A DNA stretch of 64,000 bases from Corticicoccus populi (GCF_042686195.1 NZ_JBHUOQ010000001.1:744001-808000), one strand, 5' to 3'. Counted from the stretch's first letter, positions 24,983-34,699 are shown. Made by a program: numbers and translations. Notes: generated by a model from the letters alone, not told the origin.

Positions 24983-26242
24983 ATGGGCAAGATTAAGCCG
25001 TTTGTGAAAGAAAAAAATTTTTTAATTTTAATGACCGGGGTTTTTATTAATGAATTGGGAAGTGGGATTTACTTGATTGCAGGAATGCTGTTGGTTCTTG
25101 AATTGAGCGGCAGTGTACTCTACTCTGGGATAGCGGTATTCGCAACAACACTCCCAGGGGTACTTGGCTTTCTTATTGCGCCTCTCGCAAATTACATGAA
25201 ATATAAAAACGGGCTGGTATCGAGTAACTTTATTAAAGCACTGTTGTTATTCACTATCCCGCTGATACATTATACTGTCGGTCTTGATGTATGGTATTTA
25301 ATCGCTGTACTGTTCTTAAGCAGCTTGCTGTCACAGTTTACCTACCCGATTGAATCGACCATTCTTACGATTATTGCCGGTAAAGATAATGTTGTCGATG
25401 CAAATGCCTACTTACAGACTTTACGACAATCAATGGATTTTATATTTATCGGCAGTGCCGGCATTATTGTCGCATTGATTGGCAGTGTTAATGCACTAAT
25501 GATTACTGGTGTCTGCATATTCCTCGTCGCTGTAACATATACATTCTTTACTTTTAAACAGCCTGCACAACCGGATAATCAGGATCCATCATTTAAAGGC
25601 ACGTTAAAACAATACCCTAAGGACTTAAAGGGCGGTTTTATCTATATTAAAGGCTCTATCATTCCTAAAATGATTATATCTGCTGTAATCATCAATTTTT
25701 TAATGGTCATTATGACAACAAATATGCCCGCATTCTCATTAATTAAAGGTAATGGTAATGAAGCCATATACGGCTTTTACTTAGCCGCTTTATCACTCGG
25801 TATACTCGCTGGTACCATCATTTCCCCGAAATTAAAGCATATTGATTTTGGAAAAATGATTATATTCACTTATGCTGCGAGCGGTGTCATGTGGCTGGGT
25901 ACAGCACTCCTTCCACTCATTCCTTCACTGATTTTGTTCAGTACAGGCGCAGTTTCAATCAGTATATTTAATATCCTGCTTATATCTTCTATTCAAAAGC
26001 AGGTGGAGACTCATTATATCGGACGCGTCATTACATTACTGACAAGTATAGCCACTATCGGTATGCCGATCGGTGCACTTGTCGGCGGAGTTATTGGGGA
26101 TTCCTTTAGTCCTGTCATTACAGTAATCGTAGGCAGCATGGGGATGATTATATTCAGTATTTACTGGTTGAGCAGCTCCGTTTTGAGAAAACTGCCGAAC
26201 ATTGAAAAAGTAAATCTGTTTCCGGAAAGAGCAGCGGAATAA
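24983..26242 (+). CDS. MFS transporter, drug-exporter-like
   Basis: 419 residues with 12 hydrophobic segments and a cytosolic loop near the middle (QPAQPDNQDPSFKGTLKQYPKDLKGGF). MFS_1/MFS_3 type similar to macrolide-type efflux proteins (N-terminal FLILMTGVFINELGSGIYLIAGMLLVLELSGS). Start at 24983 with AAGGGG upstream. The promoter carries operators for an unknown repressor, so the substrate may be an inducer. Confidence 0.82.
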   Translation: MGKIKPFVKEKNFLILMTGVFINELGSGIYLIAGMLLVLELSGSVLYSGIAVFATTLPGVLGFLIAPLANYMKYKNGLVSSNFIKALLLFTIPLIHYTVGLDVWYLIAVLFLSSLLSQFTYPIESTILTIIAGKDNVVDANAYLQTLRQSMDFIFIGSAGIIVALIGSVNALMITGVCIFLVAVTYTFFTFKQPAQPDNQDPSFKGTLKQYPKDLKGGFIYIKGSIIPKMIISAVIINFLMVIMTTNMPAFSLIKGNGNEAIYGFYLAALSLGILAGTIISPKLKHIDFGKMIIFTYAASGVMWLGTALLPLIPSLILFSTGAVSISIFNILLISSIQKQVETHYIGRVITLLTSIATIGMPIGALVGGVIGDSFSPVITVIVGSMGMIIFSIYWLSSSVLRKLPNIEKVNLFPERAAE

Positions 26243-26269
26243 CTGTTTGTCCTGCAGATTAAACTGACA

Positions 26270-26524
26270 TTAATCATTTTTCTTTGAGACACACCACAGT
26301 TTTATTTTGTTATATGAATACTCCATCACATCAATGATTTTTTTGCTGATTAGATAAGAAATAATAATATTAAAAATAACAAAAATAATCATCATTAGAA
26401 ATTGTGTTGCTCGTGAAGGGATTCCAAATAATTGATTCACTAAAAAAGCCCATAATTCCCAGATGAAATAGAAACAAAAGATAAAGAAAAGGATATTGAA
26501 CAGGCCTTTCAGGATTTTCCTCAT
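26270..26524 (-). CDS. Small two-helix membrane protein, unknown
   Basis: 84 residues, two long hydrophobic helices (about 8-32 and 42-64) and a charged end. GAGGTGATACA precedes the ATG. Not recognised. Confidence 0.6.
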   Translation of the reverse strand: MRKILKGLFNILFFIFCFYFIWELWAFLVNQLFGIPSRATQFLMMIIFVIFNIIISYLISKKIIDVMEYSYNKIKLWCVSKKND

Positions 26525-26614
26525 TGTATCACCTCAATGACCATTATATTTTTACATCATTTTCCTGATGGCTCTTATTTTTCTATATCCGTCCGTAAAA
26601 TATTTAAACATCAT

Positions 26615-26658
26615 ATCAAAACCACCGCTGTGATGAAAACACGAGCGGTGGTTTTAAT
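26615..26658. terminator. Bidirectional terminator by the peptide-binding lipoprotein gene
   Basis: AAAACCACCGCT, loop, AGCGGTGGTTTT: a 9-bp GC-rich stem extended by A/T pairs. Confidence 0.85.
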
Positions 26659-26667
26659 TCAGTGACC

Positions 26668-28329
26668 TTATTTAAATGAAACATCTTCCAGTCTGATATA
26701 TCCTGCGGCATCAATGTTTACACCGTCCAGCTGATCCGTGTTAAATGCCAGCGTCATATTCGGATGACCAAGCGGCAGGTACGGTACTTCTTCACGGAGA
26801 AGATTATGAATTTTTGTATACTCTTCTAAGCGTACCTCATCTTCTGTTGCGCTTCTTGCTGATTCCAGCAGTCCATCCAGCGTTTCATTCTCATAGAATG
26901 CTCTGTTACCTCCGAAACCGGCATTAGTACTTAACGTCAGTGAACTCAGCAGATAATCTGCATCAACAGTGGACGCTGTGAAATCAAGCAGGAACATATC
27001 ATGGCCGCCGTTACCAAGCATATCGAGAAATGCTGCAACTTCAAATTGTTCAATGCTGACGTTAATATTCAACTCACGGAGCTGTTCCTGAATATATACT
27101 GCAGAATCAATCAGTGCCTGTGTATCCTCAACCCAAAGTGTCGCATCAAAACCATCTGCTACATCTGTCTCTGACAGTGCTTCTTTCGCTTTATCAATAT
27201 CCTGTTCAATCAGCGGCAGTTCTTCATTGTAGCCGAACACACTGGATGACACCATACTGTTTGGAATACTTGCCATTCCGTCATATATCCCCTGCTGCAG
27301 TGCTTCTCTGTCTATAGCAAAATCAATTGCCTGTCTGACTTTAACATCATCAAAAGGTGCTTTTTGAGTGTTAATCCCTAAATAATTTGTTCTTAGTGAT
27401 TCCTCTTCGACCAGTTCTATGACATCATTACTGTTGATTCTGTCCATCATTGACATATCAACAGGTGTTGTCAAATTAACACCGCCTGATTCAAGTTCGG
27501 CCATCATGGAACCTGCTTCCGGAATCACCTGGAACGTTAAGTTATCAACGACACTGTCCCCTCTGTAATCTTCAAATCTTGAGAAAACAATGTTCTCACC
27601 CGGTGCTCTTGATTCAAACTGAACATAGTTGGTGCCGTCAGGTTCATTAGTAATATGCTCTCCTGTATACTCAGCAATCTGTTCAGACACTTCCTGGAAT
27701 TCGTCACCCCCTGCTTCCCTGAGTGAATAGTACTCGTCGAGCGTAACCTCCGATTCAGCAAGATCAAGCGCATTTTGGTAATCTGCATCAATACTTTCCT
27801 TACTCATTATACTTGCCGCTGCATGGGCAAGGTTATTCGGAAGCGGTGCAAAAGGATAAGATGTCGTAATCTTCACCTCATAATCATTCACAACCTCTAC
27901 ACTCTCAATCATTTCAAAAAGAAATTTTGTCGGTGCACTGACACTCGGATCCACTACTCTGTCAAGAGACGCCTTAACATCTTCTGCAGTAAAGTCTGAA
28001 CCATTATGGAATGTGACACCTTCAGTAAGTTTGAATGTCCATATATTCTCATCATCCTGTGTCCATTCAGTGGCGAGCCCCGGCTTATATGACATATCAA
28101 GTTCTCTGTCCACAAGTCTCTCAAATAAAAATCGTCTGACTTGAATTGCATTCACATCATTCGTACCGTGCGGATCGATTGTTGATATATCCTGATTAAA
28201 TCCAATCACAATATCCCCAGTCTTTTCCCCGTCCGTACCTTCACCCTCAGTATTGACCTGGCTGTCATCTGTGCAGCCTGCCATTACTAAAAGCATCATG
28301 AGAAATAAAAACAATAATCCTTTACGCAT
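26668..28329 (-). CDS. ABC transporter substrate-binding lipoprotein, family 5 (oligopeptide/nickel type)
   Basis: 553 residues. Lipoprotein signal MRKGLLFLFLMMLLVMAGC with lipobox VMAGC (Cys at about 19). Family-5 core: IVIGFNQDISTIDPHGTND, YKPGLATEWT, FKLTEGVTFHNGSDFTAEDVK, VRQAIDFAIDREALQQGIY. It would bind peptides or a metal chelate outside the cell. No permease or ATPase genes are adjacent, so it is an orphan that must use a transporter encoded elsewhere. Confidence 0.9.
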   Translation of the reverse strand: MRKGLLFLFLMMLLVMAGCTDDSQVNTEGEGTDGEKTGDIVIGFNQDISTIDPHGTNDVNAIQVRRFLFERLVDRELDMSYKPGLATEWTQDDENIWTFKLTEGVTFHNGSDFTAEDVKASLDRVVDPSVSAPTKFLFEMIESVEVVNDYEVKITTSYPFAPLPNNLAHAAASIMSKESIDADYQNALDLAESEVTLDEYYSLREAGGDEFQEVSEQIAEYTGEHITNEPDGTNYVQFESRAPGENIVFSRFEDYRGDSVVDNLTFQVIPEAGSMMAELESGGVNLTTPVDMSMMDRINSNDVIELVEEESLRTNYLGINTQKAPFDDVKVRQAIDFAIDREALQQGIYDGMASIPNSMVSSSVFGYNEELPLIEQDIDKAKEALSETDVADGFDATLWVEDTQALIDSAVYIQEQLRELNINVSIEQFEVAAFLDMLGNGGHDMFLLDFTASTVDADYLLSSLTLSTNAGFGGNRAFYENETLDGLLESARSATEDEVRLEEYTKIHNLLREEVPYLPLGHPNMTLAFNTDQLDGVNIDAAGYIRLEDVSFK

Positions 28330-28564
28330 ATCATCATCTCCTGTTGTTCATTTTAAATATCTGAATATTAAAATTATACAGTTAATTATCATGAAAAACC
28401 AGCTGACAAAGGATTAATATACGAAATATTTTTATCCGCCCCCTTTAAAGTAAATATATTCTTTTATTTACTAAATGCTTCCTTTTAGTTTATAATAAAT
28501 TTAGAATAACTTATATAAAATTGAATAATTAATAAGTTAAATTTATATTTAGGATGTGATTATT

Positions 28565-28933
28565 TTGTCATTTGAATTTACAGATTTTGATCATATTCAA
28601 CTCGCAGCTCCGCCTCAAGACGAAGCAAAAGCCCGTGAATTTTTTGCCGGAATTTTAAATCTTAAAGAGATACCCAAGCCCGATAATCTGGCAAAAAGAG
28701 GCGGTGTGTGGTTTAAAGTCGGAGATAAAGAACTTCATATCGGAATTGAAGACCCTTTTTCACCAGCCAAAAAAGCACACCCTGCTTTTGCAGTAGATGA
28801 TATTGAAGATTTAAAAATACAGCTCAGAAAAAATAATATCCCTGTTCATGAAGATACGCCGCTTCAAGGTGCAGAGAGATTCTATACACATGATCCTTTC
28901 GGAAACAAAATTGAATTTATTGAGCGTAAATAA
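28565..28933 (+). CDS. VOC/glyoxalase-like protein
   Basis: 122 residues: FTDFDHIQLAAPPQDEAKAREFFAGIL, KELHIGIEDPFSPAKKAHPAFAVDDIEDL, YTHDPFGNKIEFIE. The His and Glu of the VOC metal positions are seen (DHIQL, IEFIE). TTG at 28565 is chosen as start, 8 bases after AGGATG; GTG at 28556 is an alternative. Could be a glyoxalase, dioxygenase or binding protein. Confidence 0.83.
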   Translation: MSFEFTDFDHIQLAAPPQDEAKAREFFAGILNLKEIPKPDNLAKRGGVWFKVGDKELHIGIEDPFSPAKKAHPAFAVDDIEDLKIQLRKNNIPVHEDTPLQGAERFYTHDPFGNKIEFIERK

Positions 28934-28937
28934 TTAT

Positions 28938-28966
28938 TAACCCCTCCATGCACGAAGGGGTTTATT
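28938..28966. terminator. Terminator between convergent genes
   Basis: AACCCCT, loop, AGGGGTTTATT between the VOC gene and the nucleoside hydrolase gene. Confidence 0.7.
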
Positions 28967-28984
28967 CGTCTCCATTTTTATGAT

Positions 28985-29923
28985 TCAGCCTTCGGAACGG
29001 GAATCTAATAATTCTAATGCCTCTGTCAACAAAGCAACAAAATCTTTTCTGTTTACATCTGTCAGCACATACGTATTTCCCGATTGTTTAGTATGTCTTC
29101 TTTTATCAATGTATGTCATACCTCTTGCATCACTGTCATCCGTGATAACTTCTACATCATGCTTACTGCCTGTAAAAATTTCTGGTTTCAATATATAAGC
29201 AACCGCACACAAGTCATGTACAGGACTATTGATAAAACCGAACTGTCTGCCGGATTGGTTATAAAAATCGAGGAGTTGATACGCAAGATGCGACACCTTT
29301 CCTTTGTTTTTTAAAGAGTGGATTTCATCGACAGTAATTTCAGCCTGTTCAGTAACATCCAGTCCGGACATCACTACAGGGATACCGGAATTAAAAACAA
29401 TATCCGCCGCTTCAGGATCTACATAAATATTAAATTCCGCCAGTGCTGTAACATTTCCGTGAGAAATCCCCCCGCCCATAATACTGATGAAATCAATTTT
29501 TTCTTTAATTTCTGGAAATGATTTCAGAAGCAGCGCAATATTCGTCAAAGGTCCCAGTCCGACAAGTACGACTTTATCCTCAGCAGAAACAATAGACTGA
29601 TACATATGTTGAACCGCATGTCCTCTTTCAACCGGATAATGATTATCGCCAAAATACGGTCCATCCATACCGGAATCCCCATGAGCCTCGGGTGCTGTAT
29701 TCAATTCCTTAACGAGCGGTCTCTCTTCCCCCTTGACGAGTGGAATGCGGGCATCAATAAAGGACAATACGTTTTGTGCATTTTTAGTGACTTTATCCAA
29801 TGTCTGATTACCCCCGATTGTGGATACACCTAGTATATTCACTTCATCAGGGTGCGCAGCGGCAGTCAATATTGCAAGCGCATCATCATGTCCGGGGTCA
29901 CAGTCAATCCATAGTTGTTTCAT
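28985..29923 (-). CDS. Inosine-uridine preferring nucleoside hydrolase
   Basis: 312 residues. Metal-binding DCDPGHDDA near the N-terminus, STIGGNQTLDKVTKNAQNVL, IMGGG, and the distal HDLCAVAY motif, all diagnostic for IU nucleoside hydrolases, which split ribonucleosides into base and ribose. Start ATG at 29923 (MKQLWIDCDPG) with GGAGGTA upstream, overlapping the ECF ATPase gene by 20 bases. It is the last gene of the ECF operon, which suggests imported nucleosides are its substrate. Confidence 0.92.
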   Translation of the reverse strand: MKQLWIDCDPGHDDALAILTAAAHPDEVNILGVSTIGGNQTLDKVTKNAQNVLSFIDARIPLVKGEERPLVKELNTAPEAHGDSGMDGPYFGDNHYPVERGHAVQHMYQSIVSAEDKVVLVGLGPLTNIALLLKSFPEIKEKIDFISIMGGGISHGNVTALAEFNIYVDPEAADIVFNSGIPVVMSGLDVTEQAEITVDEIHSLKNKGKVSHLAYQLLDFYNQSGRQFGFINSPVHDLCAVAYILKPEIFTGSKHDVEVITDDSDARGMTYIDKRRHTKQSGNTYVLTDVNRKDFVALLTEALELLDSRSEG

Positions 29924-30716
29924 GATGCCGTACCTCCAGTAATTCTTCAATTGTTATAATATCTTTATGTCCCAGCAACCCTGCCAGCTGACAAATATAC
30001 GGCTGTTTTAAATCGCTGAAAGAAAGCAGTTCTTCATCCCAGAATATTTCTTTCGGTGTTCCCTCTTTACGTTTCTGTTTATCTGCAAGTACAATGACCC
30101 GTTCAAATTCAGAAGCAACAAATTCCATATCATGCGTAATAGTAATGACTGTTTTATTATTCTGTGTCAGTTCCTTAATAATCTCTCCAAGTCTTTGAAT
30201 AGAGCCTCTATCCTGACCGGCAGTCGGTTCGTCTAAAATAATGACATTTGGATTCATTGCAGTAACAGCCGCAATCGTTATAAATTTCCTTTTAGAATAA
30301 GGCAGATTATAGGGATGTTCTTCTAAATCATTTTCAAGTCCGCATAATAATGCCGCTTCTTTTACAATCCTGTTGATATCGTCTTTTTTTAATTTCTTCT
30401 TCTTCAAACCAAATGCAATTTCTTTATAAATGGTATCCTGAAATATCTGTTCATCCGGATTTTGAAATACATAACCGACGTATTGAGACACTTCTGCTGT
30501 TGTCATTGACGCTATACTCTTTCCTTCCAGCAATACAAGGCCTTCAGACGGCCTCAATAATCCATTCATCATCTTTACAGCAGTAGTTTTTCCCGCTCCA
30601 TTCTGTCCAACGACAGCAGCTGATTCACCCAGTTCAAAATCAAGGTTTAAATTCTTCACTGCTTCATGACCATTTGGATACGAATAGCTGACTTCCTTCA
30701 ACGATAAGTAAGACAT
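29904..30716 (-). CDS. ECF transporter ATPase subunit (EcfA2-like, degenerate signature)
   Basis: 270 residues: Walker A GQNGAGKTT, Q-loop FQNPDEQIF, Walker B VIILDEPTAGQD, H-loop ITHDMEF. In place of LSGGQ it has LPYSKRK, a non-canonical signature. It pairs with the next ATPase, which has LSGGQ, so the two sites of the dimer differ. Powers import of the substrate bound by the S component. Confidence 0.88.
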   Translation of the reverse strand: MSYLSLKEVSYSYPNGHEAVKNLNLDFELGESAAVVGQNGAGKTTAVKMMNGLLRPSEGLVLLEGKSIASMTTAEVSQYVGYVFQNPDEQIFQDTIYKEIAFGLKKKKLKKDDINRIVKEAALLCGLENDLEEHPYNLPYSKRKFITIAAVTAMNPNVIILDEPTAGQDRGSIQRLGEIIKELTQNNKTVITITHDMEFVASEFERVIVLADKQKRKEGTPKEIFWDEELLSFSDLKQPYICQLAGLLGHKDIITIEELLEVRHHETTMD

Positions 30717-30718
30717 GA

Positions 30719-31552
30719 CTATTCACTCCCTTCCAGCATTTGATATGCAGCTTCTACTGTTAACGGAATGTTTGCATTGTTCAGTTCTGACTGAAGGAAA
30801 TACAGGACAATCTGTGGAAGTCCTGCCCCGTATTTGAGCACTTTTTCATCAGATAGTATATCTTTAGTTTTTCCCTGCATCACCATTTCGCCCCCGCTTA
30901 ACAAAAATATTTCATCACAGTACTCCGCGAGCAGATCCACTTTATGTTCCACCAGAAAAATAGTTTTCCCCTGTTTTTTCAAATGCTCCACTACTTTAAA
31001 AATATCTTCTGTACTTTTAGGATCAAGCTGTGATGTCGGTTCGTCCAGAATAATGATTTTCGGATCAAGTGCCGTTACTGACGCCAGCGCTACACGCTGT
31101 TTTTGACCGCCGGAAAGTTCGAACGGATTTTCATTTATAAGTTCTTCTAAGTTAAACAGTGCTGCCAGTTCATTGACACGAGCTGTCATCTGTTCTCTCG
31201 AAATTCCTAAGTTCTCCATACCGTATGCAATTTCCTCAAAAACAGTTTCTTTAACTCCCGAAATTTGAGTAAACGGATTTTGAAAAGAATAACCGATTTC
31301 AGATGCCAGATCTCCAATATTATATTCGGCGATATCTTTTCCTTTATATAATATTTCTCCCGTCAATTCTCCTTTATAGAGCTCCGGTATAAATCCCCGC
31401 ATAATATTGCATAAGGTTGTTTTCCCCGATTCATTGGCTCCGATCACACCGTAAACTTTCCCCTCCTTTAAATCGAAAGAAATATGTTTTACTGCTTTTT
31501 CCGCTTCCAGAGGGTACTGGTAACTGACGTTTCGTAATGATAAAATACTCAT
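30719..31552 (-). CDS. ECF transporter ATPase subunit (EcfA1-like)
   Basis: 277 residues: Walker A GANESGKTT, FQNPFTQ, signature LSGGQKQRVALAS, Walker B IIILDEPTSQLD, VEHK H-loop. Start ATG overlaps the EcfT stop (ATGA). Canonical partner of the ATPase encoded next. Confidence 0.9.
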   Translation of the reverse strand: MSILSLRNVSYQYPLEAEKAVKHISFDLKEGKVYGVIGANESGKTTLCNIMRGFIPELYKGELTGEILYKGKDIAEYNIGDLASEIGYSFQNPFTQISGVKETVFEEIAYGMENLGISREQMTARVNELAALFNLEELINENPFELSGGQKQRVALASVTALDPKIIILDEPTSQLDPKSTEDIFKVVEHLKKQGKTIFLVEHKVDLLAEYCDEIFLLSGGEMVMQGKTKDILSDEKVLKYGAGLPQIVLYFLQSELNNANIPLTVEAAYQMLEGSE

Positions 31553-32289
31553 CCGTTATTCCTCCAAATCACATACAGTATAAATACTAAAACACATAAT
31601 CCAAAAATGAGATAATCCGTTGTACTCTTACTTATTTCATGAATGGAAGTTTTTTTATTTTTAGAAGAGAAACCCCTCGATTCCAATGTTAAGACCCGCT
31701 CTTCGGTTTGTTGAATTGAAGAGAGCACCAGAGGTCCGAGCATAGGTAAAAATGCTTTCATCCGAACAAACAGCGACCCTTCCGTTTCAATCCCTCTTGA
31801 TTTTTGTGCATCAGAAATAGTTTTCGATAATTTTGTCATTTGAGGAATCAGCTGAATTGTCGATGCAACCACGAAAGTCACTTTTTTCGAGATATTCACT
31901 CTTTCCAATGCAAGAATAATATCCTTAACACTTGTAACTTGAAAGAACCATATAATCACTGAGCTGATTGCAGCGATTCGTGTGGAAATATCAATACTGA
32001 CTGCAAGTCCAGTCTCAGAGTAGCTGATAAAAGCCCATAATTGTGATGAATCTTCATTGTTCACGATAAACACCTGAATAATGAAGATAAACAGTACAAT
32101 CAACGCAATTGACTTTAAAAATGTGCTCAGAAACTTCGACAATGTTTTTGAGATGGCGGACAGTACTATAACGACCCCAAATAAAACCAGTTGAAAAATA
32201 TAGTCAGGTGTAAACATGCTGAGTACAATGATCAGCAGAACAATTAAAAACTTTGTCGATGGGTAAAGATGCCAAATTACATTATTCAT
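31549..32289 (-). CDS. ECF transporter T component (EcfT)
   Basis: 246 residues with about five to six membrane segments (WHLYPSTKFLIVLLIIVLSMF...). The cytosolic coupling part contains KSRGIETEG and LESRGFSSK, the two Arg-Gly motifs that dock into the ATPases. Overlaps the S component by 4 bases. Confidence 0.88.
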   Translation of the reverse strand: MNNVIWHLYPSTKFLIVLLIIVLSMFTPDYIFQLVLFGVVIVLSAISKTLSKFLSTFLKSIALIVLFIFIIQVFIVNNEDSSQLWAFISYSETGLAVSIDISTRIAAISSVIIWFFQVTSVKDIILALERVNISKKVTFVVASTIQLIPQMTKLSKTISDAQKSRGIETEGSLFVRMKAFLPMLGPLVLSSIQQTEERVLTLESRGFSSKNKKTSIHEISKSTTDYLIFGLCVLVFILYVIWRNNG

Positions 32290-32891
32290 GATTTAATGGC
32301 CCCTTTCTTAATAAATTGTCCACCGTAGTTCAATTTAATTAAGAACCTGTCAGGTATTCTGTGAACAATCAGCAGTCCGACTGCAACATTAATTACAGTA
32401 TTAGCTGTACCGGTAATCAGGTTGGTAGATATTACAGAACGCCATAATTCCTGTCCTGCTGCTAAAAACGCTGCTGTAACTAAATCAGTTCCAGCCCCTG
32501 TCACACCGCCAAATAACAAGACTGTCACAACAGCTGCTGTAGATGCTGAAAGAACGGTCAAAACAATCACTGATAATATAATGCCGAAAATATTCCTGAA
32601 TAAACCCCATCTGGAGAAAAAACCTGCAGCAAGACCAATGCTCATAGAGACCAGCCCATAAGGAATCGCAATAGGATTAATCATACCGTTTACCACATTG
32701 GCCAATAAGCCTGTAATGAGCCCTACCCACGGTCCTGCAATTAAAGAAACCAGAATTGTTCCAATCTGGTCTATAATTAGCGGGAGTTTTAATATTGTCG
32801 ACAATTGATAGCCCACAACATTCAAAGAAACACCGACCGGAATCAGCAAAAGCGCCAAAAGCGAGAAATCATACTTCAAACCTCTCTTCAT
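32286..32891 (-). CDS. ECF transporter substrate-binding S component
   Basis: 201 residues, six hydrophobic segments, N-terminal LALLLIPVGVSLNVVGYQLS and an Asn/Gly-rich loop (LTGLLANVVNGMINPIAIPYGLVSM) like ECF S proteins. Encoded as the first gene of a dedicated (group I) ECF operon together with nucleoside hydrolase, so nucleosides are the likely cargo (inference). AGGAGGTTATGAA precedes the ATG. Confidence 0.8.
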   Translation of the reverse strand: MKRGLKYDFSLLALLLIPVGVSLNVVGYQLSTILKLPLIIDQIGTILVSLIAGPWVGLITGLLANVVNGMINPIAIPYGLVSMSIGLAAGFFSRWGLFRNIFGIILSVIVLTVLSASTAAVVTVLLFGGVTGAGTDLVTAAFLAAGQELWRSVISTNLITGTANTVINVAVGLLIVHRIPDRFLIKLNYGGQFIKKGAIKS

Positions 32892-32909
32892 TTCATAACC
32901 TCCTGAATT

Positions 32910-32925
32910 TGATGAAACGCTTACA
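32910..32925 (-). promoter_or_regulatory. Possible CcpA (cre-like) site before the ECF operon
   Basis: Minus strand TGTAAGCGTTTCATCA resembles the catabolite-responsive element (core GTAAGCGTTT) but the last two consensus positions do not fit. It lies about 20 bases before the S-component start. Confidence 0.35.
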
Positions 32926-32999
32926 TTTATGATTTCTAAGTTTACTCGACTTTTCCATCTGCTGAAAGGACATCTGTCCTCTTCCTGGTCTTTAAAAAA

Positions 33000-33698
33000 T
33001 TAATGCAGGTTTTTTCGTATTTTTTCAACATGCGGATAATCCAGCATCACCTTTTTCTTTCCATACATTATCTCCCCGCTGTTTTTCAATGACTGAATAC
33101 TTCTGCCAACTGTCCGGACACTGATTCCGAGCTCAAATGCAATGTCCTGATACTTGCTTTTCACTTCTACTGCAGCAGTTCCTCCGCTGTTTTTATCAAA
33201 ATACTGTATGAGATAGTGTCTTACTCTGTCTATACCTCTGTAGCGGTAAAGCAGCCCCTCATTGCCTGAAGTTGTATATAAGTCTTGCGACAACAGCACT
33301 GAACACCTTCTCAGCAGTGAAGGATCATTCATTATTTTTTGATATATCAAATATGAAGGAATTTTAACCGCAGTCATTTCAGTTAAGGATGTAACAGTAG
33401 AAATATAAGCCTCTCTTCTCCCGAGAACTTCCAAAAGACCTAAGTTACCATCCGACTGGTCCACTTGAAAATAGACATACTCATTCCCATCTTCATACGC
33501 CCGTTTTCCTCTCGCAATCCCTTCTTTGATAAATAAAATATCAGATGGAAATTCCCCTTCTTCCACTAAAATCTCACCCGCTTCATATTTGACTGTTTCA
33601 CCATTTTGTTCTAAAAAATCATGGATAACAGAAAAATTAAAGGTCGTTTCCTCAGAATACTTTTCCCAATGCATTTTCAGAGATCTTTTCTTATCCAT
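33000..33698 (-). CDS. Crp/Fnr family transcriptional regulator
   Basis: 232 residues: cyclic-nucleotide-binding-type domain (about 35-140, VKYEAGEILVEEGEFPSDILFIKEG) and a Crp-type HTH (KYQDIAFELGISVRTVGRSIQSLKNSG). No Fnr-type Cys cluster and the cNMP phosphate cassette is not intact, so the ligand is unknown. It lies about 110 bases upstream of the ECF operon in the same direction, so it may regulate it; AAAGGGGAC precedes the ATG. Confidence 0.87.
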   Translation of the reverse strand: MDKKRSLKMHWEKYSEETTFNFSVIHDFLEQNGETVKYEAGEILVEEGEFPSDILFIKEGIARGKRAYEDGNEYVYFQVDQSDGNLGLLEVLGRREAYISTVTSLTEMTAVKIPSYLIYQKIMNDPSLLRRCSVLLSQDLYTTSGNEGLLYRYRGIDRVRHYLIQYFDKNSGGTAAVEVKSKYQDIAFELGISVRTVGRSIQSLKNSGEIMYGKKKVMLDYPHVEKIRKNLH

Positions 33699-33824
33699 AA
33701 ATACCTGTCCCCTTTAATTCTTGTCATTTTCCAAATCAAAAATTTATCTGTTTCAGTAAAATGTTGTATATGGTTATAAATTTAAAATTTAAATCACACA
33801 CTTCGCTCCTGCTTAAGACATTTA

Positions 33825-33852
33825 AATATAAGTATATTAATATACTTATATT
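33825..33852. repeat. 28-bp perfect palindrome
   Basis: Arms AATATAAGTATATT and AATATACTTATATT meet without spacer. It stands in the 33699-34001 gap, about 125 bases upstream of the Crp-type gene. Operator or weak hairpin; the remaining gap is AT-rich with nothing else supported. Confidence 0.6.
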
Positions 33853-34001
33853 AGAAAATGCCGTCCGAATAAAATATACCTGTGTATTTTTAATAAGTCT
33901 TTTAATGTTTTATTGATTCCCATTGTGAATCTATTATTAGAAACAGCAGATTTCTCATCCTATCCGGATTACTATCAACTCATAATTACTTTAGATTTTT
34001 A

Positions 34002-34481
34002 TTAATCCAATTTCTTTATTAATTCTATTTCGTCCCTGATTGGTATACCATTATTACCAATCAAAGGGATTTCCGGTTTTAGTTTTCTTGCTTTATTCAC
34101 AGCATTATTAATAATATTTTTCAGAACAAAACCTCTCTTTTGATAAAATTTCAGTGCTGATAAATTATCATTAGTCGTTATAAGTCTAACAGCGTTACAA
34201 GTTTTCTTGACGGCATGTTTTTCTATCTCTTGAACCAAAAATGTCCCTATCCCTTTACCTTCATCTATGCTGTCCAATGATATAATTTCTATTTCTTTTC
34301 CTTTTATTATGTAAGTAATTAATCCTATAATTTCTTCTTTATCATTTACTATTGCAAAACCATCTAATTTACTACAATCATAAACACCACTTGAGAGAAC
34401 CATTTCTGAACTTCCCCAATGAGATTTAAAGAATTTAACTATTTTCTTATTCGGTATATTTTCAGCAGAATATATTTCCAT
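34002..34481 (-). CDS. GNAT family N-acetyltransferase
   Basis: 159 residues with IEIISLDSIDEGKGIGTFLVQEIEKHA as acetyl-CoA site and NDNLSALKFYQKRGF. Notably Lys- and Asn-rich and lower in GC than neighbours, which suggests transfer. TTTTGGAGGAAG precedes the ATG. Substrate unknown. Confidence 0.87.
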   Translation of the reverse strand: MEIYSAENIPNKKIVKFFKSHWGSSEMVLSSGVYDCSKLDGFAIVNDKEEIIGLITYIIKGKEIEIISLDSIDEGKGIGTFLVQEIEKHAVKKTCNAVRLITTNDNLSALKFYQKRGFVLKNIINNAVNKARKLKPEIPLIGNNGIPIRDEIELIKKLD

Positions 34482-34632
34482 TGTCTTCCTCCAAAAATTG
34501 TAAGTATTTCTTAAAGTATATTATACATTACCGAAATGCACCTTAGATTTTACTGAGTATATGTAATATTTATCTTTGATACAGACATTTATCCTAAAGC
34601 ACTCATCTACCACTTGAATTTTTTATCAAATA

Positions 34633-34670
34633 AAATTATCCCCTCAATAACACTGGATTGAAGGGATAAT
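34633..34670 (-). terminator. Intrinsic terminator after the FabH-like gene
   Basis: Minus-strand ATTATCCCTTCAAT, loop, ATTGAGGGGATAAT followed by TTTATTT. Confidence 0.8.
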
Positions 34671-34699
34671 ACGCTTGTATTCAATTAAAACTATAATTA

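Noticed and set aside
28527..28552. Fourth copy of the AGTTAAAT operator before the VOC gene
   Set aside because: Only one half-site fits and the spacer differs by a base; not enough to call it part of the regulon.
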